This document shows, one piece after another, positions 8,939-20,000 of a stretch of 64,000 nt of DNA. A program made the position numbers and the translations under genes. Below the pieces are notes generated by a model, which searched no databases, was not told the origin of the DNA, and saw nothing but the letters and a program-made list of their open reading frames with translations. Every line of letters begins with the position of its first letter. Position 1 is the first letter of the stretch. Source of the stretch: Mycobacterium sp. E2733 (GTDB taxonomy: Bacteria > Actinomycetota > Actinomycetes > Mycobacteriales > Mycobacteriaceae); NCBI RefSeq assembly GCF_001667585.1, contig NZ_LZJZ01000093.1:1-64000 (forward strand). Reading direction: 5' to 3'.

Positions 8939-11344
8939 ATGAGCGATTTCACCTACATCCGCTTCTTCGAAGAGATCGGCATCGAGGACGTCCCACTGGT
9001 CGGCGGGAAGAACGCCTCGCTGGGCGAGATGTTCCAGAAGCTGACCGGACAGGGCGTGCGGGTCCCGCACGGGTTCGCGATCACCGCCGAGGCCTACCGG
9101 CACATGCTGGACAGCGCCGGCGCCTGGGACGCGCTGCACGCCGCGCTCGACGACCTCGACCCCAACGACGTCACCGCGCTGGCACGCAGGGGCAAGCGGG
9201 CCCGCGAAATCGTCTACGGCGCAGGGCTTCCCCGGGAGCTCGCCGCCGAGATCACGGCCGCCTACCGGCAGCTTCAGGAGGAATACGGCGAAGACGTCAG
9301 CCTGGCCGTGCGCAGCTCGGCGACCGCCGAAGACCTGCCGACCGCCAGCTTCGCCGGCCAGCAGGAGACCTTCCTCAACATCAAGGGCAGCGAGAGCCTG
9401 CTGGACGCCTGCCGCCGGTGTTTCGCCAGCCTGTTCACCGACCGGGCCATCCACTACCGGATCGACCAGGACTTCGACCACTTCAAGGTGTCGCTGTCGA
9501 TCGGCGTCATGAAGATGGTGCGCTCCGACCTCGCCTCGTCGGGGGTGATGTTCACCCTGGACACCGAATCCGGCTTCCACGACGTCGTATTCATCACCGG
9601 CGCCTTCGGGCTCGGCGAGAATGTGGTGCAGGGCGCCGTCGACCCCGACGAGTTCTACGTCCACAAACCGACGTATCAGGCCGGCCACCGGGCGGTCCTG
9701 CGCCGGCTGATCGGGGACAAGGCGGTCAAGATGATCTTCGTCGAGGGCGAGACGAAGAACACCACCCGCAACATCCCCACGCCGAAGGCCGACCGGGCCC
9801 GGTTCTGCGTCACCGACGACGACGTCCTCGAGTTGGCCGGCTACGCCTGCGCCATCGAGAGCCACTACGGGCGGCCGATGGACATCGAATGGGCGAAGGA
9901 CGGTCTCGACGGGCGGCTCTACATCGTCCAGGCGCGCCCCGAAACCGCGGCCTCCCAGCGCAGCCAGACGGTGATCGAGAGCTACGTGCTCGAGGGCAAG
10001 GGCGCCGAACGTAAGGAGGTACTCGCCGAGGGGCGATCGGTCGGCGAGAAGGTCGCCACCGGCATCGCCAGGCGGATGGACAACCTTGGGAAGCTGTCGG
10101 AGTTCCAGCCCGGCGACGTGCTGGTCGCCGACATCACCACGCCCGACTGGGAACCCATCATGAAGATCGCCGCGGCCATCGTCACCAACCGCGGCGGGCG
10201 CACCTGCCACGCGGCGATCATCGCCCGCGAGCTCGGCATCCCCGCCGTCGTCGGCGCGGGCAACGCCACCACGAGCGTGCCCGACGGCGAGCTCGTCACG
10301 GTGTCGTGCGTGGAGGGCGACACGGGGCGGGTCTACCGCGGCGAGTTGGGCTTTCGCGTCGATCACACCGAGGTGTCCGACCAGGAGCGCCCGCATACCG
10401 AGATCATGCTCAACCTCGGCAACCCGGATCTAGCGTTCAAGACGTCGTTTTTGCCGAACGACGGCGTGGGGCTGGCCCGGATGGAGTTCATCATCAACGA
10501 GTACATCCGGGTGCACCCGCTGGCTCTGCTCCACCCCGACCGGGTGGACGACCCCGAGGCCCGGCGGACCATCGAAACGCTGACGTACGCCTATTCCGAC
10601 GGCGCCGAATTCTTCGTGGAGCGCCTGTCGGAAGGGATCGGCACCATCGCCGCCGCCTTCTGGCCCAAGCCCGTCGTCGTGCGGATGTCGGACTTCAAGA
10701 CCAACGAGTACGCCAGCCTGGTCGGCGGCAGCGGCTTCGAGGCGGTCGAGAGCAACCCGATGATCGGCTTCCGCGGCGCGTCGCGCTATGCGCACCCGGC
10801 CTACGCCGAGGGATTCGCGCTGGAGTGCCGGGCGATGAAGCGGGTGCGCGAACAGATGGGGCTGACCAACGTCGTGCTGATGTTGCCGTTCGTGCGCCGG
10901 GTGGCCGAGGCCGACCTGGTCCTGGCGGAGATGGCCAAACACGGTCTCCGCCGCGGGGAGAACGGGCTCAAGGTGTACGCGATGTGCGAGATCCCCAACA
11001 ACGTCATCCTCATCGACGAGTTCGCCAAGCGCTTCGACGGGTTCTCCATCGGGTCCAATGACCTCACCCAGCTGACCCTCGGCGTCGACCGGGACAGCGA
11101 GATCGTGGCCTTCGACTACGACGAACGCGACGAGGGCGTCAAGGAGATGATCCGGCTGGCCGTGGAGGGCTGCCGCCGCAACGGGATTCACTCCGGATTG
11201 TGCGGTCAGGCGCCGTCGGACTACCCCGACATGGCCGAGTTCCTGGTTCGCTGCGGCATCGACTCGATCAGCCTGAACCCCGACGTGGTGGTCAAGACCA
11301 CCCGGCAGGTCCTGGACCTCGAGCGTGCGGTGCAACTGCAGTGA
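8939..11344 (+). CDS. ppsA: Phosphoenolpyruvate synthase
   Basis: An 801-residue pyruvate, water dikinase that converts pyruvate and ATP to PEP, AMP and phosphate. The N-terminal ATP-grasp domain opens with [11 protein letters not shown] and has SSATAEDLP. The central swivelling domain carries the phospho-histidine in GGRTCHAAI (near residue 422). The C-terminal TIM barrel ends with [11 protein letters not shown] and CGQAPSD. The start at 8939 is set by GGAGGA 8 bp upstream. The gene is monocistronic and convergent with the KAS pair. It could feed gluconeogenesis from lipid-derived pyruvate during dormancy. A weak DosR-like sequence near 8859 was seen but not relied on. Confidence 0.92.
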   Translation: MSDFTYIRFFEEIGIEDVPLVGGKNASLGEMFQKLTGQGVRVPHGFAITAEAYRHMLDSAGAWDALHAALDDLDPNDVTALARRGKRAREIVYGAGLPRELAAEITAAYRQLQEEYGEDVSLAVRSSATAEDLPTASFAGQQETFLNIKGSESLLDACRRCFASLFTDRAIHYRIDQDFDHFKVSLSIGVMKMVRSDLASSGVMFTLDTESGFHDVVFITGAFGLGENVVQGAVDPDEFYVHKPTYQAGHRAVLRRLIGDKAVKMIFVEGETKNTTRNIPTPKADRARFCVTDDDVLELAGYACAIESHYGRPMDIEWAKDGLDGRLYIVQARPETAASQRSQTVIESYVLEGKGAERKEVLAEGRSVGEKVATGIARRMDNLGKLSEFQPGDVLVADITTPDWEPIMKIAAAIVTNRGGRTCHAAIIARELGIPAVVGAGNATTSVPDGELVTVSCVEGDTGRVYRGELGFRVDHTEVSDQERPHTEIMLNLGNPDLAFKTSFLPNDGVGLARMEFIINEYIRVHPLALLHPDRVDDPEARRTIETLTYAYSDGAEFFVERLSEGIGTIAAAFWPKPVVVRMSDFKTNEYASLVGGSGFEAVESNPMIGFRGASRYAHPAYAEGFALECRAMKRVREQMGLTNVVLMLPFVRRVAEADLVLAEMAKHGLRRGENGLKVYAMCEIPNNVILIDEFAKRFDGFSIGSNDLTQLTLGVDRDSEIVAFDYDERDEGVKEMIRLAVEGCRRNGIHSGLCGQAPSDYPDMAEFLVRCGIDSISLNPDVVVKTTRQVLDLERAVQLQ

Positions 11345-11393
11345 TCGTCTGAGCGCGGGGTCACCGCACCGAGCCTAGTGACGGGTTTCGTCG

Positions 11394-12290
11394 TTATGGC
11401 CGCGCGGCCCGGGGTGGCTGGCGATAGAGGGCGGCGCCCGCGACGACGTCGGCCCCGGCCGCGACGAACAGGACCCGTGCGCCCGCCGGCAACCGCTCGG
11501 CCCGCTGCCCGAACGCGGCGGCCAAGGCGGCGGTGTGCATGCGTTCGTCGTCGGCGACGCTGATCGCCTCGACCGGCAAGCCCAGTCGGGTGCCCAGCGC
11601 GCTGCGGTATCCGGGCCGGGCGGGGGCGGCGACGATCGCGTCGACGTCCGACAGCCGCACCGACTGCTCCTCCAGGCACGCCGCCACCGCCCGCCCGGCC
11701 GCCGCGGCGAACCGCTCGTCCATCGCCGCCGACTCGGAGAAGCGCAGGATGTTGCGGGAATCAGCGAAACCCACTGTAGCACTGAATGTTTCGTCGCCGG
11801 GTTCACTCGGGTCGGTCACCCAGGAGACCCGGCTGAGGCCGTAGTCGTCGTCGGACCAGCCGCAAAGCATCGCCGCGCCGGCGGCCGAGAACGGGAAGTG
11901 CTCGCTCATCCCGTGCCCGGGGTCGGCGTCGCTGGCGACCACCAGCGCGCGCCGGATGGCGCGGCTGCGCATGAACCCGTCGACGATCTGCAGCGCCGTC
12001 AGCAGCCCGCACGTGCCGTTGGCGATGTCGAAGGAGAAGGTGCCGTGGGCGCCGGCGTGCGGGTCCTCCGGGTTGGCGCCGACGTCGTCCTGGATCAGCG
12101 CGGCGAGCGCCGGCTCACCGAGGTTGCGGTCGCGGAAAATGCCGGCGTTGACGACTAGGTCGAGGTCTTTAGCCTCGCATCCGGCCCGCTTCAGGCAGTC
12201 CTTGGCGGCCACGACGGCCAGGTGCAACGCGCTGTGGCGCCCCCGCAGCCGCGGATGAGAGACGTCGATCCGATCAATCACCGTGCCCAT
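11394..12290 (-). CDS. KAS III-like protein with altered catalytic triad
   Basis: A 298-residue thiolase-fold protein related to 3-oxoacyl-ACP synthase III. Aligned by eye to its neighbour, FDIANGTCGLL matches FDVSNACAGML. The nucleophile position is therefore Thr and the Cys is shifted by one. The regions that carry the catalytic His and Asn in the partner read VAAPARPG and DDERMHT here, so the triad appears lost. It is about 70 residues shorter than its partner at the N-terminus. It overlaps the upstream KAS gene by 17 bp, suggesting coupled translation and perhaps a heterodimer, as in the PqsB/PqsC precedent. A catalytically distinct enzyme is the alternative. Confidence 0.75.
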   Translation of the reverse strand: MGTVIDRIDVSHPRLRGRHSALHLAVVAAKDCLKRAGCEAKDLDLVVNAGIFRDRNLGEPALAALIQDDVGANPEDPHAGAHGTFSFDIANGTCGLLTALQIVDGFMRSRAIRRALVVASDADPGHGMSEHFPFSAAGAAMLCGWSDDDYGLSRVSWVTDPSEPGDETFSATVGFADSRNILRFSESAAMDERFAAAAGRAVAACLEEQSVRLSDVDAIVAAPARPGYRSALGTRLGLPVEAISVADDERMHTAALAAAFGQRAERLPAGARVLFVAAGADVVAGAALYRQPPRAARP

Positions 12291-13389
12291 AGCGGCTCAC
12301 CACATCCTCGTCCAGGGTCAACAAGACCACACCGATCTCCAGTCCGGAGGCCAACGCCAGCAACGCGATTCGCTCCCCCGGTTTGATCCGCCCGGCCTCG
12401 AGTTCCTCGACGAGGGCCACCGTGTGGGTCGTGGACGCGGTGTTCCCGTAGCGGTCGACGGTGATCACCGCGTCGTGGCGCGGGCTGTCGCCGAACACCT
12501 CCGACATCCGGGCCATTCCCTTGCGGATGGCGCGCGCGGACGTCTGGTGGGTGATGACGTGGTCGATGTCGTGGATCGAAAGACCAACCGTGTCAAGCAC
12601 TTCGCTCAACAGCAGCGGGGTGTTGGCGATCGCGGCCTTCTGGATGGCGCGGGAGTTGGTGAACATCCGCGCGCCCGGGTCGTCGCCCTGCGGATATGCC
12701 AGGCAGAGCCGGCTGTAGTCGGCGACGGTGGTGAAGCCCGCCAGGGTGATGCCGGCCGAACCGGCCGGCGCCCGCTCGAGCAGCAGCGCCGCGCCGGCAT
12801 CGCCCAGGGTCAGGCTGGCCAGCTCCTTGCTCATGATGTTGCGGATGTGCCGGGCGGCGTTGTTGGACAGCTGCGAGATGTACTCGCCGCTGACGACGAG
12901 CCCGCGCTCGACGACGCCCTGGCGGATCCAGTTGTTCAAAATCGTGACGCCGGTGAGCATTCCGGCGCACGCGTTGGACACGTCGAACGTCATCGCGTTC
13001 ACCGCCCCGATCCCGCGCGCCACGGCGCTGCTCATGGTCGGCTCGAGCCACTGGGTCAGCCCGTCCCGGAATTTGGTGATGCTGCAGCTGATCACGACGT
13101 CCAGCGCCGCCGGATCCTGCTGCGCGGTGGCCAGGCAGTTCAGCGCCGCCGAGCTGGCCAGGGTGTAGGAATCCTCATCGCCCATCGACACCCGGCGTTC
13201 GCGGATCCCGGTCAGCCGTTCCAGGTCGATGTGGGTGCGGTGGCGGGTGGACGCCATGAGCTCGTCGGTCGTCAGGTGGGTTCCGGGCAGATGCCGGCCC
13301 GCGGCCGCGACCCGCGCGACGAAGGGGGCCTCACCGTCCTTCCCGGTTGTTTCCCCGTTTGTTTCCATCACCAGCCAGTGCCGAGTCAT
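12274..13389 (-). CDS. 3-oxoacyl-ACP synthase III-like enzyme (FabH family)
   Basis: A 371-residue KAS III-type condensing enzyme. All three catalytic positions are visible: Cys in SNACAGM, His in ITHQTSA and Asn in RYGNTAST. Such enzymes condense an acyl-CoA with malonyl-ACP or with another acyl-CoA. The start at 13389 (MTRHWLV) follows an AGGAGG Shine-Dalgarno. The partner gene downstream encodes a degenerate copy, and an isolated ACP is encoded at 37635. Whether it primes fatty acids, makes a ketone or olefin (OleA-like), or builds a specialised lipid cannot be told. Confidence 0.82.
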   Translation of the reverse strand: MTRHWLVMETNGETTGKDGEAPFVARVAAAGRHLPGTHLTTDELMASTRHRTHIDLERLTGIRERRVSMGDEDSYTLASSAALNCLATAQQDPAALDVVISCSITKFRDGLTQWLEPTMSSAVARGIGAVNAMTFDVSNACAGMLTGVTILNNWIRQGVVERGLVVSGEYISQLSNNAARHIRNIMSKELASLTLGDAGAALLLERAPAGSAGITLAGFTTVADYSRLCLAYPQGDDPGARMFTNSRAIQKAAIANTPLLLSEVLDTVGLSIHDIDHVITHQTSARAIRKGMARMSEVFGDSPRHDAVITVDRYGNTASTTHTVALVEELEAGRIKPGERIALLALASGLEIGVVLLTLDEDVVSRYGHGD

Positions 13390-13426
13390 CGATGGCACCT
13401 CCTTGGCATCGTCCTTGGCATATCGG

Positions 13427-14425
13427 TCACCCACGCATCTCGAGGACTTCGGTCACCGGACGCCGGGCGGTGGGTTCCCCATGCGGGTCCCCGGCCGGTG
13501 ACCGGCCGACCCGGATCAGCAGCTGCGGCTGGCCGGAGCCGCCGGTGACCTGCCTGATGATGTCGCGGCTCAGCGACATCTCCGTCATGTGGGTCAGCGT
13601 GCATGTGGCCATGCCGGCCAAAGTGCATTCGAGCAGCACCGCCGACAGCGCCTCACCGCAGCGCAGCACTTCGGCCGGCGCATCGTCGTAACGGGTGGAC
13701 AGGACCACGATCTTGGAGTGGTCCGCCTCGATCGCGGCGCGGCGGCGGCCCCCGCCCGCGGGCGGGAATGCGCGGGCGATGTCGACGCGCGCGGCCTCGG
13801 AACTGGACAGCAGGGCGCTTTCGGGCACGTGGTCGGCGTTCGCTTCGAAGGGCGATGTCCACCAACGCAATTCGGTCAGGTAGGACGTATCGCTTCGGCG
13901 CAACTGCTCGGTGAGCCGCGAGGCCTCGGCCAGCCTCGGCCGCTCGTCGTCGTCGACCACGTCCAGCGACACGTCGTACGGGGTCACCGCGCGGGTCAGG
14001 GTCGAATGCAGCGTGGGCCACGCGGTCGGCGCGCCCAGGGGCAGCCGGTCGGTGCGGCGGCGAAGGATCGCGTCGGCCCGCAGCCGGCACTGCGCGGTCA
14101 CGTTCTCTACGGGCAAAAAGCCCACACTCGCGAGGTGATCCGGTCTGCCCTCGGTGGGAAAACGTTCGGTGACGCTTTCCCAGCCCGCGGCGGCCATGGC
14201 GACGCGCAGGTGGTCGAGGACGGCGCCGCAGCTCAGGATCAGCTCCCGGCCGGTGTGGTCGGTGGCGGACATCGCGTGGCGCGGGTCGGCCCACAGGTGC
14301 AGCCTCGTGCCGTCGGCCACCCACCGCCAGGGCTGGCTGTTGTGCAGCGAAGGCGCGCGGCACGCGAGCGTCACCGCGTCCCGGATGACCTGCTCGGTCG
14401 GCACTTTCGCGTCCATCTGCACCAT
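13427..14425 (-). CDS. Acg-family nitroreductase-like protein
   Basis: A 332-residue member of the mycobacterial Acg/Rv3131/Rv3127 nitroreductase family. The family signature [15 protein letters not shown] is at residues 18-32, followed by [13 protein letters not shown] and RRRTDRLPLG. These proteins have a duplicated nitroreductase fold; M. tuberculosis Acg binds FMN but lacks ordinary reductase activity and may sequester flavin. The start is 14425 (MVQMDAK) or 14416; no strong Shine-Dalgarno distinguishes them. Two DosR-like boxes lie 53-90 bp upstream. It is one of four family members in the window. Confidence 0.85.
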   Translation of the reverse strand: MVQMDAKVPTEQVIRDAVTLACRAPSLHNSQPWRWVADGTRLHLWADPRHAMSATDHTGRELILSCGAVLDHLRVAMAAAGWESVTERFPTEGRPDHLASVGFLPVENVTAQCRLRADAILRRRTDRLPLGAPTAWPTLHSTLTRAVTPYDVSLDVVDDDERPRLAEASRLTEQLRRSDTSYLTELRWWTSPFEANADHVPESALLSSSEAARVDIARAFPPAGGGRRRAAIEADHSKIVVLSTRYDDAPAEVLRCGEALSAVLLECTLAGMATCTLTHMTEMSLSRDIIRQVTGGSGQPQLLIRVGRSPAGDPHGEPTARRPVTEVLEMRG

Positions 14426-14477
14426 TTCGTCGATTTCGGTGAGGCAAACTGTATGCCCCGCGCGGCGGCTGCGGGCA

Positions 14478-14514
14478 GGGCCGTTGGTCCCCGACGGCCG
14501 GGACGTTGGAACCT
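14478..14514 (-). promoter_or_regulatory. Tandem DosR boxes upstream of nitroreductase
   Basis: GGGCCGTTGGTCCCC (14478-14492) and GGGACGTTGGAACCT (14500-14514) have centres 22 bp apart, about two helical turns. The first is a strong match to the DosR palindrome and the second is weaker. They precede the nitroreductase starting at 14425. Confidence 0.7.
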
Positions 14515-14520
14515 CCGCTG

Positions 14521-15981
14521 TTACGTCGCGCGCCACCAGAGGTCGTGCGCCTCCCGAGCGACGAGGCCCGAGCGCCGCGAGGTGTCGATCCGGTGCGCGC
14601 TGTCCCAGTCGGCGTGGCCGGCGGCCAGGGCGGCGGCGATCTCCGGGGTCACCTCCGAATTGCCCGCGGGCCTGGTCTTGATCCGGTCGGCCGCCACGTC
14701 GGCCGCCGTTGAGCATACGAATTCGACGAGCGCCGAGTGCGACTCGGCGGCCACCCGGTGAGCCTGGGCGCGCGTCCGCGGATCGCGCCAGGTGCCGTCG
14801 AGGATCACCGAGTGCCCCGCGCCCAGCAACTGCCGCGCGCGGCGCAGGGTGGTCTCGTAGACCACCGCGACCTGGTCGGGGCTGTAGAGCCCGGCGTTCA
14901 GCACGCCGGCCTCACCGGCGATGGCGCCGGAGTCCCGAAGCTCCCGGCGCACGTCGTCGGTGGAAATGAGCTGCGCCCCAAACGATTCGGCCAGCCCGCG
15001 GGCCACGGTGGACTTCCCGGTGCCCGGGTTGCCGCCGACGAGCGCAAGCCGAACGGTGCCGCTCCGCAGGTGCCGGGTTGCGATGGCCAGGTGGCGGGCG
15101 GCGTCGTCGGACGCGCCCGGGCTGCCCTGCGAAACCCGAACGCAATCCACCTTCGCCCGCACCGCGGCCCGGTAGGCGATGTAGAAGTCACGCAGCGACG
15201 ACGGCGCCGCGTCCCCCGAGTGCTCGGCGTAGCGCTGCAGGAAGTAGTCGCCGAAGTCCTTGCGGCCCAGGAACTCCAGGTCCATCGCGAGGAAGGCGGC
15301 GTCGTCGATGCAGTCGACGTGGCGCAGCCGGTCGTCGAACTCCAGACAGTCCAGCAGCGCGGGGGTGCCGCCGACCCAGAAGATGTCGTCGGCGAGCAGG
15401 TCGCCGTGCCCGTCGACGATGCGCCCGTCGCGGATGCGCCGCGCGAACAGCCCCGCGCGCCCGGCGACGAACTGGTCCGCCAGGCGCTGCACATGGGCGA
15501 CCTCACTCTCGGCTACGCCCGGGGTCGATTGGCTCGCATAACGTTCCAATTCGGACAGGTTCTCCCGCCAGCGCCACTCGATCGCCCCGGCCTCGCCCTG
15601 GGCGTCGATCCGCTGGCCGCGCTCGGCGCGTTCGTGGAAGCGGGCCAACACGGCCGCGACCGCGTCCAGCACGCGGTGCACGGACTCTGAAGTGTCGTGG
15701 GTCACCAAATGCGCGAGGCGGTCCTCGTCGCGGTAGCGCCGCATGACCACGACCGGCTCGGCCGGCCCGCCGAGCGGGTCGGTGAGGTGGGCGACGCCGA
15801 GGTAGCTCTCGGGCGAGAGCCGGCTGTTGAGCTCGACCTCCCGGCGGCAGGCGTGCTCGCGCTGCTGCGGCGCGCGGAAGTCGAGGAAGTCGGTGAGCAC
15901 CGGCTTCTTGGCTTTGTATGCGCGGTCACCGGCGAGAATGACGACGCCCGTGTGAGTTTCGTGCAGATCGAGATAGGGCAC
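14521..15981 (-). CDS. Two-domain kinase-like protein, Rv2004c homologue
   Basis: A 486-residue protein with an aminoglycoside-phosphotransferase-like N-terminal domain and a P-loop C-terminal domain. The N-terminal half contains HGDLLADDI (near residue 200), the brace of the phosphotransferase catalytic loop, then LEFDDR as the metal-binding Asp region. The C-terminal half has Walker A GGNPGTGKST (near residue 330) and STDDVRRE, like nucleotide/gluconate-type kinases. M. tuberculosis Rv2004c has the same composition and is DosR-controlled. Gene order with the neighbouring USP and OtsB1-like genes matches Rv2004c-Rv2005c-Rv2006. The substrate is unknown. It lies 15 bp after the USP gene, so the pair is likely an operon. 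Confidence 0.82.
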   Translation of the reverse strand: MPYLDLHETHTGVVILAGDRAYKAKKPVLTDFLDFRAPQQREHACRREVELNSRLSPESYLGVAHLTDPLGGPAEPVVVMRRYRDEDRLAHLVTHDTSESVHRVLDAVAAVLARFHERAERGQRIDAQGEAGAIEWRWRENLSELERYASQSTPGVAESEVAHVQRLADQFVAGRAGLFARRIRDGRIVDGHGDLLADDIFWVGGTPALLDCLEFDDRLRHVDCIDDAAFLAMDLEFLGRKDFGDYFLQRYAEHSGDAAPSSLRDFYIAYRAAVRAKVDCVRVSQGSPGASDDAARHLAIATRHLRSGTVRLALVGGNPGTGKSTVARGLAESFGAQLISTDDVRRELRDSGAIAGEAGVLNAGLYSPDQVAVVYETTLRRARQLLGAGHSVILDGTWRDPRTRAQAHRVAAESHSALVEFVCSTAADVAADRIKTRPAGNSEVTPEIAAALAAGHADWDSAHRIDTSRRSGLVAREAHDLWWRAT

Positions 15982-15996
15982 GGCGGCGGCGCGCCC

Positions 15997-16884
15997 CTAG
16001 GAGGGCCGCGCGACGATCACAGGCATCCGGACCGAGTGGACGACGGCGTTGCTGACCGAACCCAACAGCATGCCGGACAGGCCGCCGCGGCCGTGGCTGC
16101 CCACGACGACGAGTTGGGCGGATTCCGACTGTTCGATGAGCTGGCGGGCCGGCCGGTCGGAAACGACGACGCGGTGCACGGTGACGTCGGGATAGCGTTC
16201 CTGCCAGCCGGCCAGTTGTTCGGCCAGGCTCCGCTCGGCTTCCTGCCTCACCGCCGACCAATCCACCCCGGGCAGTTCGAAGACGTCGACGTCGCTCCAG
16301 GCGTGCAGCGCCGTCAGCTCGACACCGCGACGCGACGCCTCGTCGAACGCAACGGCCACCGCGACGTCGGAGGCGGGTGAGCCGTCGATGCCCACGAGCA
16401 CCGGGGCTTGCTGGGGATGCGGCATGAGCGGATCTTCGTCGCGGATGACCGCGACCGGGCAGCGCGCGCTGCGGACCACGCTGCTGCTCACCGATCCCAG
16501 CAGCAGCCTGCTCATCGCCCCCCGCCCGTTGCTGCCGACGACGACCATCTCGGCCTCTTTGGACATCTCGACCAGCGTGGGCACCGGGGGCGCGCACCTC
16601 AGCTCGCTTCGGATGTCGATCTTGCGGTCGCTGGTGACGGCCTCTTCGGCGACCTTGACCGCTTGCTCGAGGACCTCCCGGCCTTGCTCTTCCTGCCACA
16701 CCGCCACGCCGGTCGACAGGGGAAGGGCGGGATACATCGGCACGAGCGCGTTCACCATGTGGACCACGGTCAGCGGGACGTGTCGCATCGCCGCGTCACG
16801 CGCCGCCCAACACACGGCGGCGTTCGAGGCCGGCGATCCGTCGATCCCGACGACGATGCCATGGCGGTTTGCAAGTGCGGACAT
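15997..16884 (-). CDS. Universal stress protein, tandem USP domains (Rv2005c-like)
   Basis: A 295-residue protein with two UspA domains, each starting with VGIDGSPAS (residues 11-19 and about 159-167). The ATP-binding signatures are [15 protein letters not shown] in the first and [15 protein letters not shown] in the second, so both look competent for ATP binding. Length and gene order match Rv2005c. Related mycobacterial USPs such as Rv2623 bind ATP and slow growth. The start at 16884 has a strong GGAGGAGAGGGAG upstream. Two DosR-like boxes lie between it and the divergent OtsB1-like gene. Confidence 0.9.
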   Translation of the reverse strand: MSALANRHGIVVGIDGSPASNAAVCWAARDAAMRHVPLTVVHMVNALVPMYPALPLSTGVAVWQEEQGREVLEQAVKVAEEAVTSDRKIDIRSELRCAPPVPTLVEMSKEAEMVVVGSNGRGAMSRLLLGSVSSSVVRSARCPVAVIRDEDPLMPHPQQAPVLVGIDGSPASDVAVAVAFDEASRRGVELTALHAWSDVDVFELPGVDWSAVRQEAERSLAEQLAGWQERYPDVTVHRVVVSDRPARQLIEQSESAQLVVVGSHGRGGLSGMLLGSVSNAVVHSVRMPVIVARPS

Positions 16885-16938
16885 GATGTTCTCCCTCTCC
16901 TCCCCCAAAACGCTATGGCGCGAACGGGCGTCGATCAT

Positions 16939-16985
16939 GAGGCTTTAGTCACCAACCGCATGGCCATGAGGCCCCGTTGGTCCGA
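16939..16985. promoter_or_regulatory. Two DosR-like boxes between divergent USP and OtsB1-like genes
   Basis: GAGGCTTTAGTCACC (16939-16953) and GCCCCGTTGGTCCGA (16971-16985) each match most of the DosR palindrome. Their centres are about 32 bp apart, three helical turns. The position allows control of both divergent genes. Confidence 0.6.
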
Positions 16986-17026
16986 TTGTGCCTTGACCAG
17001 CGCCTACGTGTGGCATCGTCACAAAG

Positions 17027-20000
17027 GTGAGCGAATGGCCCATCACGGTCGATAGGCGCTATCACGACGCGGTGGTTCTCGGTCTCGACTGTGTAGTCGC
17101 AGAGCCGGTGCCCGGGGTGGTCGAGGCGCGGGTTTCGACCGCCGGATTTCTGCAGCGGCTGCGCGACGTCGGCGTCGCCACGGCCGTCTATTCGTCTACC
17201 CGGGACTGCGAAGCCATGTTGCGCGCGGCGGGACTTGAGGAGCTCGTCGGCGTCGCCGTGGGCGCCGCCGATACCGCCGAGCAGGTCGACGCGGCGCTGA
17301 CCATGGCGGTGACGCGCCTTGGGGTACGCCCGGTGCGGTGCGCGATCATCGACTGTGCCGACGCGGGGGTGGCGGCCGGCCGGGACGGCGGCTTCCGCCT
17401 CATCATCGGCCTCGAGCGCAACGGAGGGGCAGACGAATTGCTGTCCTGCGGCGCGGACACCGTCATTGCCGACCTTGCGGAGATCTCTGTGTGGCGCGGG
17501 GGCACCCCCCTGTCGAGGGTCGCCGACGCGATGGGTGTCTACAGCCAGTTGAGGGAATTGGTGGCGAGCAGGCGACCGGCGGTGTTCCTCGACTTCGACG
17601 GCACGCTGTCGGAGATCGCCGCACAGCCGGAGTCCGCCTCCCTGGTCGAGGGAGCCCTCGAAGCGCTGCGCGCGCTGGCGGCGGAGTGCCCCGTGGCGGT
17701 GATAAGCGGCCGCGATCTGGGCGATCTTCGCCGCCGCGTGCTGGTCGACGGGATTTGGTACGCGGGCGGTCACGGCTTCGAACTCGTCGCGCCGGACGGG
17801 GCCCACCATGAGAACGCCGCCGCAATCGGCGCCACTGGCGCCCTGACTCGTGCGGCCGAGCGACTGGCCGATCTCCTCCGCGATGTGCCTGGAGTCCAGT
17901 TGGAGCACAAGCGTTTTGGGGTCGCCGTTCACTACCGCAACGTCGACCCCGAACAGGTCGACCGCGTGATAGCGACGGCCCGCAAACTCGGGCGATCCCA
18001 ATGCCTGCGGGTCACGATGGGCCGCAGAGTCATCGAGCTTCGCCCCAGCCTCGATTGGGACAAGGGCAGGACAGTCAACTGGATCCTCGAACACATCCAG
18101 AAAACGAGCCCCGGCGCCGTGTTGCCGATTTACGTCGGCGGCGATATCACCGACGAGGATGCCTTCGACGCGGTCCAATTCGACGGCGTGGGAATTGCGT
18201 TGCGGTACACCGAAGACGGGGATCGACCATCCGCCGCGCTCTTCAGTTTGGCCGACCCGCCCGCGGTGTGCGAATTCCTCCGACGACTGGCCGATGATCT
18301 GCACGCAGCGGCGACCGCGCCAAACGGTCCATGGGAAGTGGTTTTTGAGGGGTACGACCCCAAGTACGAGCGGCTACGCGAAACGCTGTGCACCGTTGGA
18401 AACGGCTACGTCGCCACCCGTGGCTGCGTTCCGGAGGCAACGGCGGCGGAGGCGCATTACCCGGGGACATACGCGGCAGGCGTCTACAACACGCTGGCCG
18501 ACCGCATCTCCGGCCGTACCGTCGAGAACGAAAGCCTGGTCAACCTGCCCAATTGGCTGTCGCTGACATTTCGGATCAACGGCGGGGAGTGGTTCCACGT
18601 TGACGACACCGAATTGTTGTTCTACCGCCAGACATTCGACCTGCGGCATGCGACGCTGATCCGCGCCCTGCGGTTCCGGGACGGTGCGGGCCAGATCACG
18701 ACCATGACCCAAGAACGGTTCGCATCGATGGACCAGCCGCATGTACTCGCCATGCGAACCACGATCGTTGCCGAGAACTGGTCGGGCACCTTGGAATTCC
18801 GGTCACTGCTGGACGGGAGCGTGCGCAACAACATGGTGGAGCGCTATCGTTCGCTGTCCAGCATGCACCTCGCATCGCCGGTGATCGACGAATCCGCGGA
18901 TGACGCGGTGATATTGCGCACCGAAACCACGCAGTCGCGCATCGCGATCGCGGTGGCCGCGCGCAGCACCGTGTGGTGCGGCGACGCACGCGCCCTCGCG
19001 CAGTACAAAGTCGTGCGGGAAACCGACAGTGGCGGTCACGACATCCAGATAGCACTGGCCACGGGGCAATCGGTCACCTGCGAGAAAATCGCGACGATCT
19101 TCACGAGCCGGGACAGCGCCATCTCGGAACCGGCGAGCACCGCCCAGCTGCACCTCGACGCCGCCGGCCGGTACGCCGAGCTGCATCGTCAGCACGCGCG
19201 GGCCTGGGAACTGCTGTGGGAACAGTGCACCATCGGCCTGCCCGACGGCCCCGACGAGCTCCGCATCCTCCGGCTGCACTTGGTCCACCTGCTGCAGACG
19301 ATCTCGCCGCACACCGCCGAACTCGACGCCGGAGTCCCCGCGCGCGGCCTGCACGGCGAGGCGTACCGCGGACATGTCTTCTGGGACTCGCTCTTCGTCG
19401 CCCCCGTGCTCAACATTCGCATGCCCAATGTCGCGCGCTCGCTGCTGCTCTACCGGTATCGGCGACTCCCCGAGGCCCGTCGGGCCGCGCGCAGAGCCGG
19501 CTACCTGGGGGCGATGTATCCGTGGCAATCGGGTAGCGACGGTCGTGAGGTGAGCCAGGAGCTGCACCTCAATCCGCAGTCCGGGCGATGGAATCCGGAT
19601 GCCAGCGCCCGCGCCCACCATGTCGGTCTGGCCATCGCCTACAACACGTGGCAGCACTACCAGGTGACGGGTGACCGCCAGTTCCTTGTCAACTACGGCG
19701 CCGAGATGCTGCTCGAAATCGCGCGTTTCTGGGTGGGGCTCGCCAACTTTGACGAAAGTCGCGGGCGTTACACGATCACGGGCGTCATCGGCCCCGACGA
19801 GTTCCATTCGGGCTACCCGGGCAAGGAGTACGACGGGATAGACAACAACGCGTACACCAACGTCATGGCGGTCTGGGCCATCCTGCGTGCGATGGACGCG
19901 TTGGACTTGCTTCCGCTGCGGAACCGCCTCGACCTGGTGAGAAAGATCGATCTCACGAGCGACGAGCTCGTCCGATGGGATCACGTGACGCGACGCATGT

